Source: Grifola frondosa
Lineage: Eukaryota > Basidiomycota > Agaricomycetes > Polyporales > Grifolaceae
Length of the DNA: 64,000 bases
Direction of reading: 5' to 3'
Assembly: GCA_001683735.1 (NCBI GenBank)
Contig: LUGG01000043.1
Span: 62,001 to 126,000, forward strand
Below are positions 47,405 to 59,000 of the stretch, one piece after another (positions within the stretch are counted from its first letter, which is position 1; each line of letters starts with the position of its first letter). The position numbers and the translations under genes are program-made. Under the pieces are notes generated by a model, which saw only the letters and a program-made list of their open reading frames with translations, was not told the origin of the DNA and made no database searches.

Positions 47405-48414
47405 CCCCTTGGAACGGCGGTGTTGCCGGCCCTTGACATTGGTCGCGTGACGATCACAATCCCGTGCAGCGTGACACTCGCGACAAGCGCCGTAGTTTGT
47501 TCTTCCAATCCACCCGGGAGTAGTGGTGTTGAACTGTTCTCCACGCTGTCTCCAGCTCGCTTTTCTCATGGAATTTTGTCAGCTTGCTCAAGCTTGGAAA
47601 GGCCAGTAGCATGAACCTCTTCCCTTGAATGACACTACGCAGCGGACTCCAGACGTCTTCAAGTTTGCGGAGTTGAACGTTGGCAGTTGGGGCTACAGGT
47701 TTGAATTCCTTATCAAGAATTCGTGGAACCAGAAGGCTTACTGCTACCGAATAGAATTTGATTTAATAGCACAGCCGAACTGGAATCTTCTACACGTCGA
47801 TTTCCGTCATCGTCTGGAGTTAGAAGGTACTTGTGCCGCGTCGGCCTCTATACTTCTGGGTAGATGTCTAAATCCCCCCACTACTCAATTGCAAACCGCC
47901 CGGCCCATCCGCTCATGAATTCTTCGATTTCATCAGCTGACATGATACTTGTGGCTTTTACGGGCGTATTCTACGAATACTAGCTTCGCCGTCGCCTGAA
48001 TATCAACAAGCGGCCCAATGCGGCTGTTTTCGTGAAATTCTGGAATGAGAATGTGTCGCAGCCTCGTCTGCAATGCCGACTTCTTTGTGGTGGTGGTTTC
48101 TTGCTGCTGTCGGTGGCTCTAAGTCCGTTCATTGTCTGACTTCCTCCGCGGATTTGTGTGTATCCTGACACCATGCTTGGACGGGAGAACTGGATCGTTT
48201 CCGGAGCATCATCTATCTCCGCTGAGTGGCCTAGCCAATATTACCCCGTTTCCGCTACCTCATCTGGACCCTCCTCAAATCCGAGTAAAAGGCAGACGTC
48301 ACGGCCCCTCAGAGCCTCAAGCGAACGTCTGCTCTCAGTACTCGTCTGCAATCAGCCTTGCACCTCGCAAACCACACTCATTTCTATACCACCCTCACCA
48401 ATACCACTATCACC
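47405..48414. other. Intergenic stretch, hydrophobin promoter side
   Basis: An open frame at 47625-47918 (MNDTTQRTPDVFKFAELNVG) is not recognised. The last 200 bases before 48415 are C/T-rich and rich in accaccctcacc-type motifs, as in 5' leaders of highly expressed basidiomycete genes. Confidence 0.4.
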
Positions 48415-48865
48415 ATGTTCTCCAAGCTCGCCATCTTCGCTACTGCGGCCTTCGCCGTTCTTGCGGCTGCCACCCTGTCCGCCGCCAACAGTGCACCACT
48501 GGCCAGCTCCAGTGCTGCGAGTCTACCTCCACTGCGAACGACCGGCCACCAGCGAGCTCCTCGGTCTGATCGGCGTCGTCATCTCTGATGTCGACGCACT
48601 CGTCGGTCTCACCTGCTCGCCGATCTCCGTCATCGGCGTTGGCAGTGGCTCTGCGTGGTAAGCATCCTCTGATCCCCTGGGAGTAGATCTGCAACGCTCA
48701 TTCACCTATCTTAGCACCGCGAACCCAGTGTGCTGTGACTCGTCGCCCATTGGTGAGCCGCATGACTATCATGCTAGACTGTACTTCCTCTTGTACGCGC
48801 ATAAACTGATAGGGAAATTATCAGGTGGACTCGTCTCCATCGGATGTGTTCCCGTTAACGTCTGA
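48415..48865 (+). pseudogene. Class I hydrophobin, two single-base frame breaks
   Basis: ATG at 48415 with a clear signal peptide (MFSKLAIFATAAFAVLAAAT). All eight hydrophobin cysteines are present across three frames: QQCTTGQLQCCES (C1, C2, C3), VGLTCSPISVIG (C4), then after an intron CTANPVCCDSS (C5 and the C6-C7 pair with the canonical five-residue gap), and after a second intron GLVSIGCVPVNV (C8), stop TGA 48863-48865. Exon 1 has two breaks, each explained by one missing C in a C run (near 48475 and near 48540). The introns are clean (gtaagc...ttag; gtgagc...tcag). Hydrophobins are secreted and coat aerial hyphae and spores. It is probably an intact gene with consensus errors, or else a very young pseudogene. 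Confidence 0.85.
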
Positions 48866-49294
48866 GCAAGTCGGTCATGGAGCTGTGGTGGCTCGACGTC
48901 TTTCTTGGACAATATTTGCTGCCGATTGAGAGTATTATGCTGCGTCTGTCGTTGGTCTCGAATAGCGTACGCGATTTTGATGCTTTGTTAATCATGGTCA
49001 GCATCCTATACACATATTGGATGCGCTACTACCGGTTGCGGATATTTTGATTGTGGTGCACGACCTGAGATCCTCCGAGGGCGCTTTGCAACATTGGCGC
49101 CCGCCACAGTCGATTTTGTTTTTGATCAAGTCGATCACTCCGACTCGAAAGACAGGAACTCTGCATTCGCTCTTACCAAACACCCGAGTGGGCATCAGTA
49201 CTTGCGGGAGGGACAGTGCTGAACAAGTCAACGAGCATACTATACCAACAGAAGATCTACGATTTAGGACGATTCTGGACATCCTACGGATCTG

Positions 49295-52159
49295 ATGGCC
49301 AAAAAGAAAACTGGCAAAGTCGTCTCCAAATCTGCGGCGAAGGCAGTGAAGAAAGCCAAAGCAGCTCAAAAGGTTGAACGAAAGGAGAAGAAGAAGTCTA
49401 CAAAATCAAAGGATGAGGAGGGGACGACCAAGACCTTGAGAGCATCCTTGACAAGGTGAGTTCTCTCTGTCGTCGCGAATGCCGGTCGTATGACCGGGCG
49501 CTGATACACTTCCATCAGTAGATTCAAAGAGAGTGGGAGGACTCACACAAAGTAACAGAAACTATGGAGGGACCACCGAGTCGGCGAGCGAACGCTACGC
49601 TGACTCCCTGTCCGAATGGGAATCATTTGTGGTGTATTGGAGGAGAATTCTTCAGTGACGATGGCAAGGCGGTAAGCATTCTACGATGAACTATCTTGAC
49701 GCCTCTGTTCCTCACTTTCGGTGATGGGCATAGTACTTTTATGGCGATGTGTTTCGATACTCACCAGAGAAGGTAGTCTCCTTGAATAAGGCATATGAGT
49801 ACTAGCTCACCACTGATCTTCACAGGATGAATGGCGGAAATTCGTCTCCCCTACTTGTCCCGGGCCACGTTCAGCGCATGCTGTGGTTGCATCTCCGGCG
49901 GGTGGCGGCAAGCTGTATCTATTTGGTGAGTCTTAGCAGAATTAGCCAACGAGAGGTGACTAAGATGCGAATTATGATAATGCTAGGTGGAGAATTCTCG
50001 TCATTGTACCAGAACTCGTTCCATCATTATCGCGACTTCTGGTGCTTCGACATCTCCACGCATACATGGGAACGCATCGAGACTAAAGTGCGGCCTACCG
50101 CTCGATCAGGTCATCGGTCAGTTTTCATTGCCAAAGTTATACACACCGAGTGGATTTGTTGAGCGTTGATGTCTTCAACAGTATGGCGATGTGGAAGCAT
50201 TATATTGTCCTATTCGGAGGATTCTACGATCCGGGTTTGAAGAGTGTGTGACGCCTCGCCTTTTTAGTATGGATGAGCTGACTTCGAATCTACGCCTAAC
50301 TAGCAAACTACTTGAACGACCTTTGGCTCTTCGATACGCAGGAGTATAAGTGGAAGCAGGTAGAATTCAAAGACAACGATCGAAAGCCATCGTAAGGGAC
50401 CACATTGTTCTATATTTTCAGATGCGATTGACGCTATCAATCAGACCGCGAAGCGGCTTCTCTTTTCTGCCCACCCCAGAAGGAATACTCTTGCATGGTT
50501 AGCCTCAGTTCATCTTCGATTTCTACCTGCTCATGAATCTTGTGCAGGCGGATATTGTAAAGAGTACGTCAAAGGGAGTCGTCCGGTTGGAGTCATGTTG
50601 GACGACACATGGTTCTTGAGGCATGTCCTTGTCACAAACTCCGTATTATGCTTAGGACACAACTAACCCTGTTAGTTGGCACAGAATGACACTCAACACT
50701 GAAAACGAGGGGAAGTCGTCTGCCGATCCGCTGGTGCTTAAATGGGAGCGGCGGAAGAAGTCATCCACGTCGTTCGCTCCCTCCCTGCGGTCGGGTGCAC
50801 TATGGCTTTGTGGTCTGCCAAGAACATGGGTGTTCTCTTTGGAGGCGTTACTGATGAGGACACGAACGAGGAAACTCTAGACAGTGTGTTCCATAACGAT
50901 TTGTGCGTTATCATGAACATACTTTATTATTCCGTCCTAAAATTGTTGTCCGTAGGTTTGGCTATCAGATCACCGGTAATGGAAGATGGATCTCCATGAT
51001 GCTCAAGCGTCCAAAGAAGAAAGGTGGTGGGGCCGGAAAGAAGAAGAAACTTGCTGTCCCAGCGACACCTGCTCCTCGAGAAGACTCAGAAGATGACGAG
51101 GACAATTATCCTGATAGTGGCGAAGAAAAGATGGCGATGAGGTAAATGCTTCAATTGCTTCTGTGAAGTCTGTAAAATCAGATTTATAACTCTGGAGCAG
51201 GACACTCTCTACAGTCCTACAAAGTCAAAGGTAACACCAGCGTCACCTGTGAAAACGGCGGAAGTACCGCCAGATCCTGAGATTGACCCGGACGACCCCA
51301 ATTTGACAATACCTATGCCTCGATATAATGCAATGCTGGCGATCCTTCGAAATACGTTGTATATGTATGCCAACTTCTTCGAACACAGCTACTCAAAACT
51401 GATATTTCTTTTGTTAGCTACGGTGGAATTTTCGAGCGCGGCTCACGCGAGTATACCTTAGATGATTTCTATTCGCTACAACTGGACAAGCTAGACCGAT
51501 ACACCTGCTTAAAGAGTAGCGAAGTAGCAATTTCAGCTGAAGGCGATGAAAGTAGCAGCGATGGGGATGACGAGGAGGAAGATGAAGACGAAGAGGACAG
51601 TGACGACAACGACTCATTGAGGACGCCCACAGACATCCCTGGGACACCTACTAAGAATTTGAATGACAAAAAAGAGGCAGATGAAGAAGAGGTTCCAGGT
51701 GAAGTTGATCAAGTAAGTGACGGTTTAAAATAGTGTGCTGTACTAGCCTTTGATATGAACACATCCAGGATGAGCTCCGCTCCAAAGCAACTGCTTTCAT
51801 GGGCGTGGCCAAAGCACTACTAGATCTCCCGAAGACGTCATCAGCACTCCCTTACCCGGAGAAACCCTTGCGATGTTCTACGCTCGCTCTCGTGCGCCAT
51901 CTCGTTCAAAAGAATATAGCTTATTCACTCATGTAGACTGCATACAGGGGAATACTGGGCGCAGAAGGCCCATGGCACTAGCGACAATCGTGGCAAGATG
52001 CTTCGTCGAGACGGCTTCACGATGGCTGAGGAGCGTTATGGTACGCTTTCTTCCTTCAGACCGCGGCATCCTGCTGACATCGGAACAGCTGCTTACAAGC
52101 CGATCCTGGAGGAGGTGGAACGCATCTTGGCGGAGGCCGGGTTGGATGAGGAAGAATGA
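49295..52159 (+). CDS. Kelch-repeat protein with C-terminal DUF4110 (KLHDC4/yeast Kel3-like)
   Basis: ATG at 49295 with a Lys-rich N-terminus (KAVKKAKAAQKVERKEKKKS). Then come IQREWEDSHKVTETMEGPPS, RRANATLTPCPNGNHLWCIG and GEFF, FYGDVFRYSPEKDEWRKF, CPGPRSAHAVV, LYLFGGEFSS, DFWCFDISTHTWERIE, ARSGHR, HYIVLFGGFYDPG, DLWLFDTQEYKWKQVEF and MGVLFGGVTDED. These are Kelch blades forming a beta-propeller. An acidic linker (SSSDGDDEEEDEDEEDSDDN) precedes the C-terminal block LPGETLAMFYARSREYWAQK, RDGFTMAEERYAAYKPILEE and VERILAEAGLDEEE, stop TGA 52157-52159. This C-terminal domain marks the KLHDC4/Kel3 group. Many introns of 50-60 nt. A missing G near 49425 shifts the first exon. Cellular role is poorly known; probably cytoplasmic. 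Confidence 0.87.
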
Positions 52160-52401
52160 GGAAAGGTGCTACAACAGCACTTGGAGGTGGAAGTGGACAA
52201 AGTCGAAATCGTCGCTGATGATTTGGAAGTCAATTTATATATTGGGAGGTTCTAATTTTGTGTGAAATTTGCACGCGGTTCGAGTCGAAAATTAATTGAA
52301 GTTAAATTTCCCACGATGACTTCCAGCCACAACCGCGCTGTTCACTTGTTGTTCGCTTTATCATACTGATAGGCAGCGTTGTCTTGCGCGAACCCCTCAA
52401 T

Positions 52402-53251
52402 ATGATTTTCTCAAACCTGTACAAGGTTGCGAGCTCTCAGATTCGTCCTCAATTTTCAATGGCCTTCACTCTGGGTGGATCGTTCGTGAACACCGCCTGC
52501 TATTCGAGTTCTTCATCGACCACGTTCCTCTTGAGGACACCATCTCCTTCTGCTCCGAGGGAAGTGCCCACTCCGCTTGTGTTTGTATCCGCTGGGCGGT
52601 GGGATCCAAGTTCTCAGAGCGGTGAGTAACCGCGGCTGTTTGCCAAATTCATCTGATGAAAGGGTAGGATGGGTACCATGGCTGCTCTGTACGCAGAACG
52701 TGGGTATACATGCATGGAGATTGACCTGCCTCATCTGGGTGAAAAAACGACCTCTGAGGCTTTGATGCACCATTTCGAGTTTGGTGAGCATCATTCTGTA
52801 TGAAATGTTCGTTGGAAAGACGGCAGTGAGCGGACCTCAATTGAAGAACAAGTAGTGCGCGCATTTGCTAACTCATTTTATAGAACTCACATCTCATATT
52901 CGTCTTTGTGCGATCCCTTTCGCACCTGTGATCATCGCCCGCTCCTCGGGCACCCTGATTGCCCAAACATACATATCCTCTCATCCGGCCTCCGCTATGC
53001 TCCTTATATCTCCGCCTGCCTCTAACTCCTCTGTATCCTCGCTTCTACCGACGCCACTGCGGGAATTTGACTTCGAGCCACGCTTCCCTGCGGCATCATT
53101 TGCACTAAGGACGAAGCGGTGGTCCTCAAAGCAAATAACCGCTCTGGCAGGATCCTGACGTAGACAAGATGGTCGTAGGGACATCAAGGACATCGATGGC
53201 CAAGAGGGGTTCGTAAAGATCGAGCAATGGCTGGATGAAATCGGAATATGA
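52402..53251 (+). CDS. Alpha/beta-hydrolase-fold protein
   Basis: ATG at 52402 (MIFSNLYKVASSQIRPQFSM). Segments in order: TPSPSAPREVPTPLVFVSAG (strand with SAGRWD), MGTMAALYAERGYTCMEIDL, PHLGEKTTSEALMHHFEFEL, then VIIARSSGTLIAQTYISSHP with the probable nucleophile serine in an ARSSGT elbow, and AMLLISPP. After an intron-like break the frame gives DPDVDKMVV and GFVKIEQWLDEIGI (a candidate His/Asp-bearing end), stop TGA 53249-53251. Three or four short exons; one frame change occurs near 53160. About 230-250 residues, within the family range. Substrate unknown; possibly a mitochondrial or cytosolic esterase-like protein. Confidence 0.7.
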
Positions 53252-53986
53252 TAATGTACTTGGTATGTCATTGTGAGCTTTTGAGATCCATGTATTCAGC
53301 CTTATAATCATTAGGACTCGTGCTCTGACACTGCCATCGTCATTTCACGTCTATGCGGACATGAATGTTTGCAGACTCCATACCCCCGCGCTTAATTTCG
53401 TGGGTTGATTCAGCTAATCAGAGTTATCTATATGTATTCTACCTGTTTAGTCTCTTAACACACACCCGACGCAATTTTCTGCCCTCCCTGCAACGATTTT
53501 CATCATCATCCTTGCCACTCTTCCGTGCCACATCATGTGTGCCCTCACCCCATTCATCGGTCCCTGTAAGGCGTTAATTTAGTGTGCTTCTGGCCTCTTT
53601 GATGATCAAATTCCCTGTCGATACCTGCTTCTGCAATTGCCGCTGCCCCTTCTTGCGATTCAAGCTCGACTAAGGAAAGATACAATTCCTGTCAGACGCC
53701 GTTGCACTGACACATTGCTCCTTTCGATGGAAGCTTCCCGCTCATCCAATGTCATTAAAAACAGCTCTGATCATCAAAAATATCAAAAAATATCATATGC
53801 ATCGTATGTAACCTTGCTTCAACTTTCTGCATGTATCCAACTGATCATAACATAGCCTCCGGTAATATCCATCGGCGACTGATTGTGGCGCCCCGGAAAG
53901 AAAGCTGAACTCTGTTGCAAATCGGCGTCAGTAATGGTTCCGCGCTCGAATCTCCGGAGGAGCATCGCATAGTACAACACGCTTGA
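53252..53986. other. Stretch with no firm gene, possible 3' exons of the secreted-protein gene
   Basis: Short open frames only. The minus strand near 53870-53900 could hold a further exon of the gene starting at 54336. Confidence 0.35.
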
Positions 53987-54336
53987 ACTCACCACGAGGT
54001 CTCAAAATTGCGAGGATGCTCCCTGCGCCGATCGGACACAACGGATGGACCGTATTCGACGACAGTCTCTGTCACCGTCCATGTAATAGGAAATGTGCTC
54101 GAAACGAGATATGGCGGCGTCGTCATCCAAATTTCCTCGATGCGTGTGGCGACGTAGGTGTTAACTTCCGTGACGGTCGCCGTCGGACCGTGATAGTTTC
54201 AGTCTGTGAAGGTGAGGTCAATGGTAAAACGAAACAGAGGCTGGAACGATGTACTAACACCGGCTTCTTTCGCGCAGGCACCAAGAGTGCTGGCAAGGAC
54301 GATGCTGGCAGCGGCGAAGAAGGCTTTGAATTGCAT
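53987..54336 (-). CDS. Small secreted protein, probable
   Basis: ATG at 54336 followed by a good signal peptide (MQFKAFFAAASIVLASTLGA, then CAKEAG). After an intron (gtgtta...cacag) the frame gives ETITV and, after a likely missing base near 54190, PTATVTEVNTYVATRIEEIW, MTTPPYLVSSTFPITWTVTE and TVVEYGP. The Thr/Val-rich repeats look like small secreted fungal proteins. It runs to a TGA at about 53989 or splices on. It is short, single-domain and of unknown function. The frame problems make the model uncertain. Confidence 0.5.
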
Positions 54337-54522
54337 TGCGATTGGAAGAGAAGATGCGAGTGCACCAGCAAAGCATATTCTGCTCGAAATTTATATGCCT
54401 TGCCGCCTCCCAGCCACATGCCAGCGAACGTTTTTACCCAGCGAAGTCCAGATGTAGTCTTCTGCTGGTGTAAGAACCGAACGTAATCCGAAGCGCATGC
54501 TACTTCATTAGGGTCCTTTTTC

Positions 54523-54705
54523 TCAAGCACTCAATCTCCCTCGGAATTTCGGCGGTGAGAGCGGACGTTCGTCGCTCCGAGCGGCTGCAGCAGCGGGCTC
54601 TATGTTGGCCACATGAGTTGTGCGTTTTGGGTTGAATAACCCAAAGTCACCCAATACACGTTTCGTAGGCGAGGATTGGCCGAAATTCCACTTGGAGGCC
54701 GACAT
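54523..54705 (-). CDS. Short ORF (60 codons), product not recognised
   Basis: ATG at 54705: MSASKWNFGQSSPTKRVLGD, then FGLFNPKR and an Ala-rich stretch ending PPKFRGRLSA. The composition is protein-like, and the RVLGDFGLFNPKR piece looks like a conserved motif, but I cannot name a family. It could be the start of a longer spliced gene. Confidence 0.4.
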   Translation of the reverse strand: MSASKWNFGQSSPTKRVLGDFGLFNPKRTTHVANIEPAAAAARSDERPLSPPKFRGRLSA

Positions 54706-55614
54706 CGGTCCTCATGAGATAGCTGCCTCGCCAACAGTACGGAAGAACTGAGCAAAATCTGCGGTATACACAGCTAGAAGGGTATGAATGCTCATTTCGC
54801 TCGAAATTGACGCTATCTACACTACGGTTTCGAAGCTATTGGTTCTTCCCGTACTAACCCTCTCTTGTTCCCGAAGATTCTGCTACCCCTCCCCCTCACA
54901 CAAATGTAGCTAATTCTACAAGTCAGATGTCCTCCGGTCCGAAGTAGTATGCGACGTAGCTGGAGTGAGCATATGCTTGTTCAATCAGACGTTGGAGAAA
55001 ATCTAACTGTAGCTCATAGAGGCATACATGCGTACCTGATCATAAATCATGGCCTGGAATCCATGTGGAATCACTCAGCCAAGTAGAATATATATTTGCT
55101 TGGCACCGCGGCTTACTATTCAGTTGCATCATCCAGTGACATATATAGAACGGATATTCAACTCTGGCGGGGAGGTTGGTTCTAAGCCAATCTACAACAT
55201 GTGGTGTGGTGCCCACACCGTGTGCCGTGCGCGAGGTGTGCTGTCAGCCAATTTGAAATCGTGATTTTAATAATTCTCAAATCAAACTCAAAGGGTCAAT
55301 CAGGATCTGCGTCAGTCTTAGTGATGGGTGAACAAAGGCCACAACTTCCTTCTCACTCATCGCTATGTCATTGCAGCCCTTGATCCTTTGTCAATAGGTG
55401 CGATGAACGGAGACGGCGGAAAGCGACGGACCATACAGAAATAAACAATGTATAGTTTGAGAATACAAATCAAAGAGAGCAAAGTCAACGAACGTGATCC
55501 TACCCGGATCACACCGCATCAAATATACATCATATATAACGACGATTCGCGACACCCATCGGTGGCTGGTCCATCGGGCACTCAGGACGTGATGGGCAGG
55601 CATGATCTGAATAT
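54706..55614. other. Intergenic stretch without a recognised gene
   Basis: Only short frames on both strands. Nothing recognised. Confidence 0.5.
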
Positions 55615-55917
55615 TCAGCAGACAACTGCACATTTTTTGTGGTCCAGGGCTTCCTTTTTTGTACCGTACAGACGGTCGTCCTCCGAAATCCAGAGGGTGA
55701 CGCGCGAGCCCCACAATTTCTCTGCGTCAATCTGAACAAACGAGTTCTCTGACAACGATAGTGTCAGACCCTTATCTCGTAAGCCGACAACAAGACATCC
55801 CACTGTTTGCTCATCTTCGCTCAGTGGCCTTTTTCCATATGATATAACGGCCGCACGAAATGATGTATACAGATTCACTGGAAAACACGAAAGTTGAAGA
55901 GGAAGAAAGGGATGCAT
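55615..55917 (-). CDS. Hypothetical protein exon
   Basis: An open frame of 100 codons includes PLSEDEQTVGCLVVGLRDKG, LTLSLSENSFVQIDAEKLWG and SRVTLWISEDDRLYGT. The alternation of polar and hydrophobic residues suggests a beta-rich domain. No family recognised. It lies just downstream of the mitochondrial polymerase gene on the same strand, as a separate gene. Confidence 0.4.
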   Translation of the reverse strand: MHPFLPLQLSCFPVNLYTSFRAAVISYGKRPLSEDEQTVGCLVVGLRDKGLTLSLSENSFVQIDAEKLWGSRVTLWISEDDRLYGTKKEALDHKKCAVVC

Positions 55918-56067
55918 GTTATAAACTACAGTGCTTGGAAACTAACTACGAAGGTAAAGCAGAACAATACAGACATACAATAGTACAATAAGTTATATGG
56001 TGACACGAACTATGTCAAACCTGGGATGTCCAGGGAACTCAACAACCGATCGATGGTTTTCGACCAG

Positions 56068-59000
56068 TCAACGCCCTCTCCGTTGCCCAGAGCCCGCACC
56101 TTCTTCAACCGATTCACCCATTACTACGCTTACTTTTAGTCCCTTGGCGTAGGCCTTCTTTCCATGCCACGAGCGCGCAAGTTGTTTGATCTCGGCGATA
56201 TCTGACGTGGCCTGCGCCCGAAGCCATGCTGCACTATCCGCCCGGTGTTTTAAACAATTTGGAAGCCTGTATCCAATCATACTGCCTCCGCAGTCGATGC
56301 CGTCCTTCTCTAGCATGGGCTCGCCATTCGGCCACAGGGACCCGCCGTTGGTCTTTGCTAGCACCTGTGCGATGTCCAAGCTCTCACCAGGTGGTATGGA
56401 GACGGGCTGGGAGGGTGTAACGCAGGGCATGTCCACTTCTTTGCGTAGAACCTTGTCGATGTCAACCGCGGAGAAGAATGCGACGCCTTGGGGGAGGTCG
56501 TCCATGCCCAGCTTGTATGCGAACAGGCAGCGCGTCCACATGTTGGCAACCTGCAGCGCCAACGCAGCCCTATACTGGTCCTCCTCTTTGACCAAGTAAC
56601 GCAGCTCGTCGTGCACCGAAATCAGATAGCGAGCATGGATGTTGTACTTGGAGATAGGTGCTGCATCGCGACAATGAGCAGATGCAGATAGTCCACCCCG
56701 GAAGATTGCACCACCCAGTTGATGCGAGAGGTCATGTAGTCTGAGCCGAACTTGGCAGGCAAGTACTCCTTGGACAACGCGTGCGTCACTCCGCATCCAA
56801 GAGCCGGTGTCTGCGGACGGTCCGACAGCGCAATCTCCTCGAGCTTGTTGAACACGTAACTCTCCGTTCCTCCATACCAGAACTTGTGGCCAAAAAGATC
56901 CGGACGGTGAGTGTTCTTTCCCTTCGTGGACGCGTACAAGTTCTCAGCGAGCTTCTGTGCCTGCTCCGGCAGCATGCCCGCATTCGACTGCAGCAGTAGC
57001 AGGACCGCGTGACGCATGCCAGCACCGTAGATCCGCGAATAATTGAACACCTTCGCTTGGTTGCGCGAAATACGCAAGATGCTGGCCGTCTTCGAATGTA
57101 GATCTGTCCCAGCGGCCTTCGTGCCCTCTAGCGTCATCCAGCCGATCGCAGTCGCACCGTGCAGGCCAAACTGCGCATCGCCCATCACGCTAGAGATCCA
57201 CAGCTCCTCCGAATCAACATCTGCACCCACGATTGCGTAGCCCTCCGGCGCACGCACCATGGCCTTCAGCTCTGACCCCACACGGTTCTCCTTCGCATTA
57301 CTCGCGGTGAGCCAGGTTCTCTCGATCGCACGCCGCGTCACGGTGCCCATGGTGATGACCTGAGGGAGTATGATGCCCCACTTCTTGGACTTGTCCTCTG
57401 GTGGCGGGATGCCAATATCGACCTTTGAACCCTGCCAGACCACCGTCTGGTTCATCACGCGGTCTCGCGCACTGATCCAGTAGCTGCACTGCGCATTCAT
57501 GTCGAGCGCGTCCTTTGCTTCGTCGCCGGGACTAGTGAGTGTGCCGTCCTGTGCGTACTTCATGAACGTCTTCGCCAAGGGGTTGCCGACATTCGCCTTC
57601 TCGCCATCCTTGTGCGGAAGCTTGTAGAAGGTAAACCTGCCATTCGTACTTGCCTCCTTTAATGCGTCATCTGCAGCGTCGGTGAAAGTAAGAGCCGGTG
57701 CGCGAGTTTCGAACTTAGCGTCCTTTGACACACGGAATGTCCATCCATGTTGGCGGGAGTGGAACAGCGGCCAGCCTCGCCAAGATAAACGTAGGAGTAG
57801 AGGTGCAAAGCGATTGCGAACGGTGAGTTCGAGAGTACCAGGAGGAGCGTCCTTCTTCGGCCTCGCCAAATCCCAGTACCATTTGGGCCAGAAAACTGCT
57901 GGTGCTGCGGGCTTCACTGGCTTTTTGGATTTATTGGGTTTTGCAGCCTTCTGCGTGACCGAGGCAGCTGCACCGCTAACTATAGTTTTCGGATTCCAAT
58001 CCAGTTGTTTCAGCCACGGATTGCTCTCAGCCTCTGATGGTGCTAATTGCGACAGCTGTTCTGCTAATGAGGAAACTCGATCAACAACCTCCTGTGAAGT
58101 GTCGCCGGACACAATGGCCATCGCGAGCTCGGGGTCGCTGGCAGTCAAGCGGCCAGATTGAAGACCGGGCCGACCATGCTTCGGACCAAGCACACATACG
58201 GTCTTCGTTTTAGCGGTGGGCAGTCGCGTGACCTGACCATCCAGGATGTAATGCCATTTCTCTGATGTGGTGTACTGGAGCGGATGGGAGTCGAAGGAGA
58301 GATTGAGGAGCACGGGTAGTATGCGATTGATCATGAAAGAATTGAAGGGTTCCGAACAGAGGAATTCTTTGTACCACGCCGGAACCTGTACGGGCGCAAG
58401 GACTGTATCTGGAGACGACACTGTATTAGAAGATGCGAACTCGGGCTCCGGCTCAGGTTGAACAGTCAGATCCTATGAGACGATGTTAACAAGAATTCAA
58501 TTTATATGGATGACACCATAATTACCTCCGTAGGTGCGTACACGCCTCTTGATGCACCTACTTTCTTGGGAGTCCAATCCAGTTGGCTGAGCCAGACGTT
58601 ATCCCTCCATCTCTCGCCCTCCATGAGATCTTTCGCCTCATGAGCCATGTCGATGAGCCGAGTCTTGACTTTGTCTTCTAATTCCTTATATATCTTCTCC
58701 GCATTTGCGATGTACGCTTCCCACGTTTCGTTAACCGTCAACAGACTTGACCCCATCGTCAACATCCCGGCAAATGAAACAGGGCTGGGACATGCAGTGA
58801 GGAAAGCGGGGAGCGTCTTAGCAAAGACAGCGTGCGTGACGGAAACGTCGGTAGCGCAGTAAGTCAGGTAGTCCTGAATACCTTCTAAAATCTCTGCAGG
58901 CGTGCACTTCATGAAATCGCTGCGTGCCTCTTTGTCCATTACGATATCGCAATGGAGCTTTGCAACGTCTGCTAAAGAGTTCCCAGATGTGAGCTCTTCC

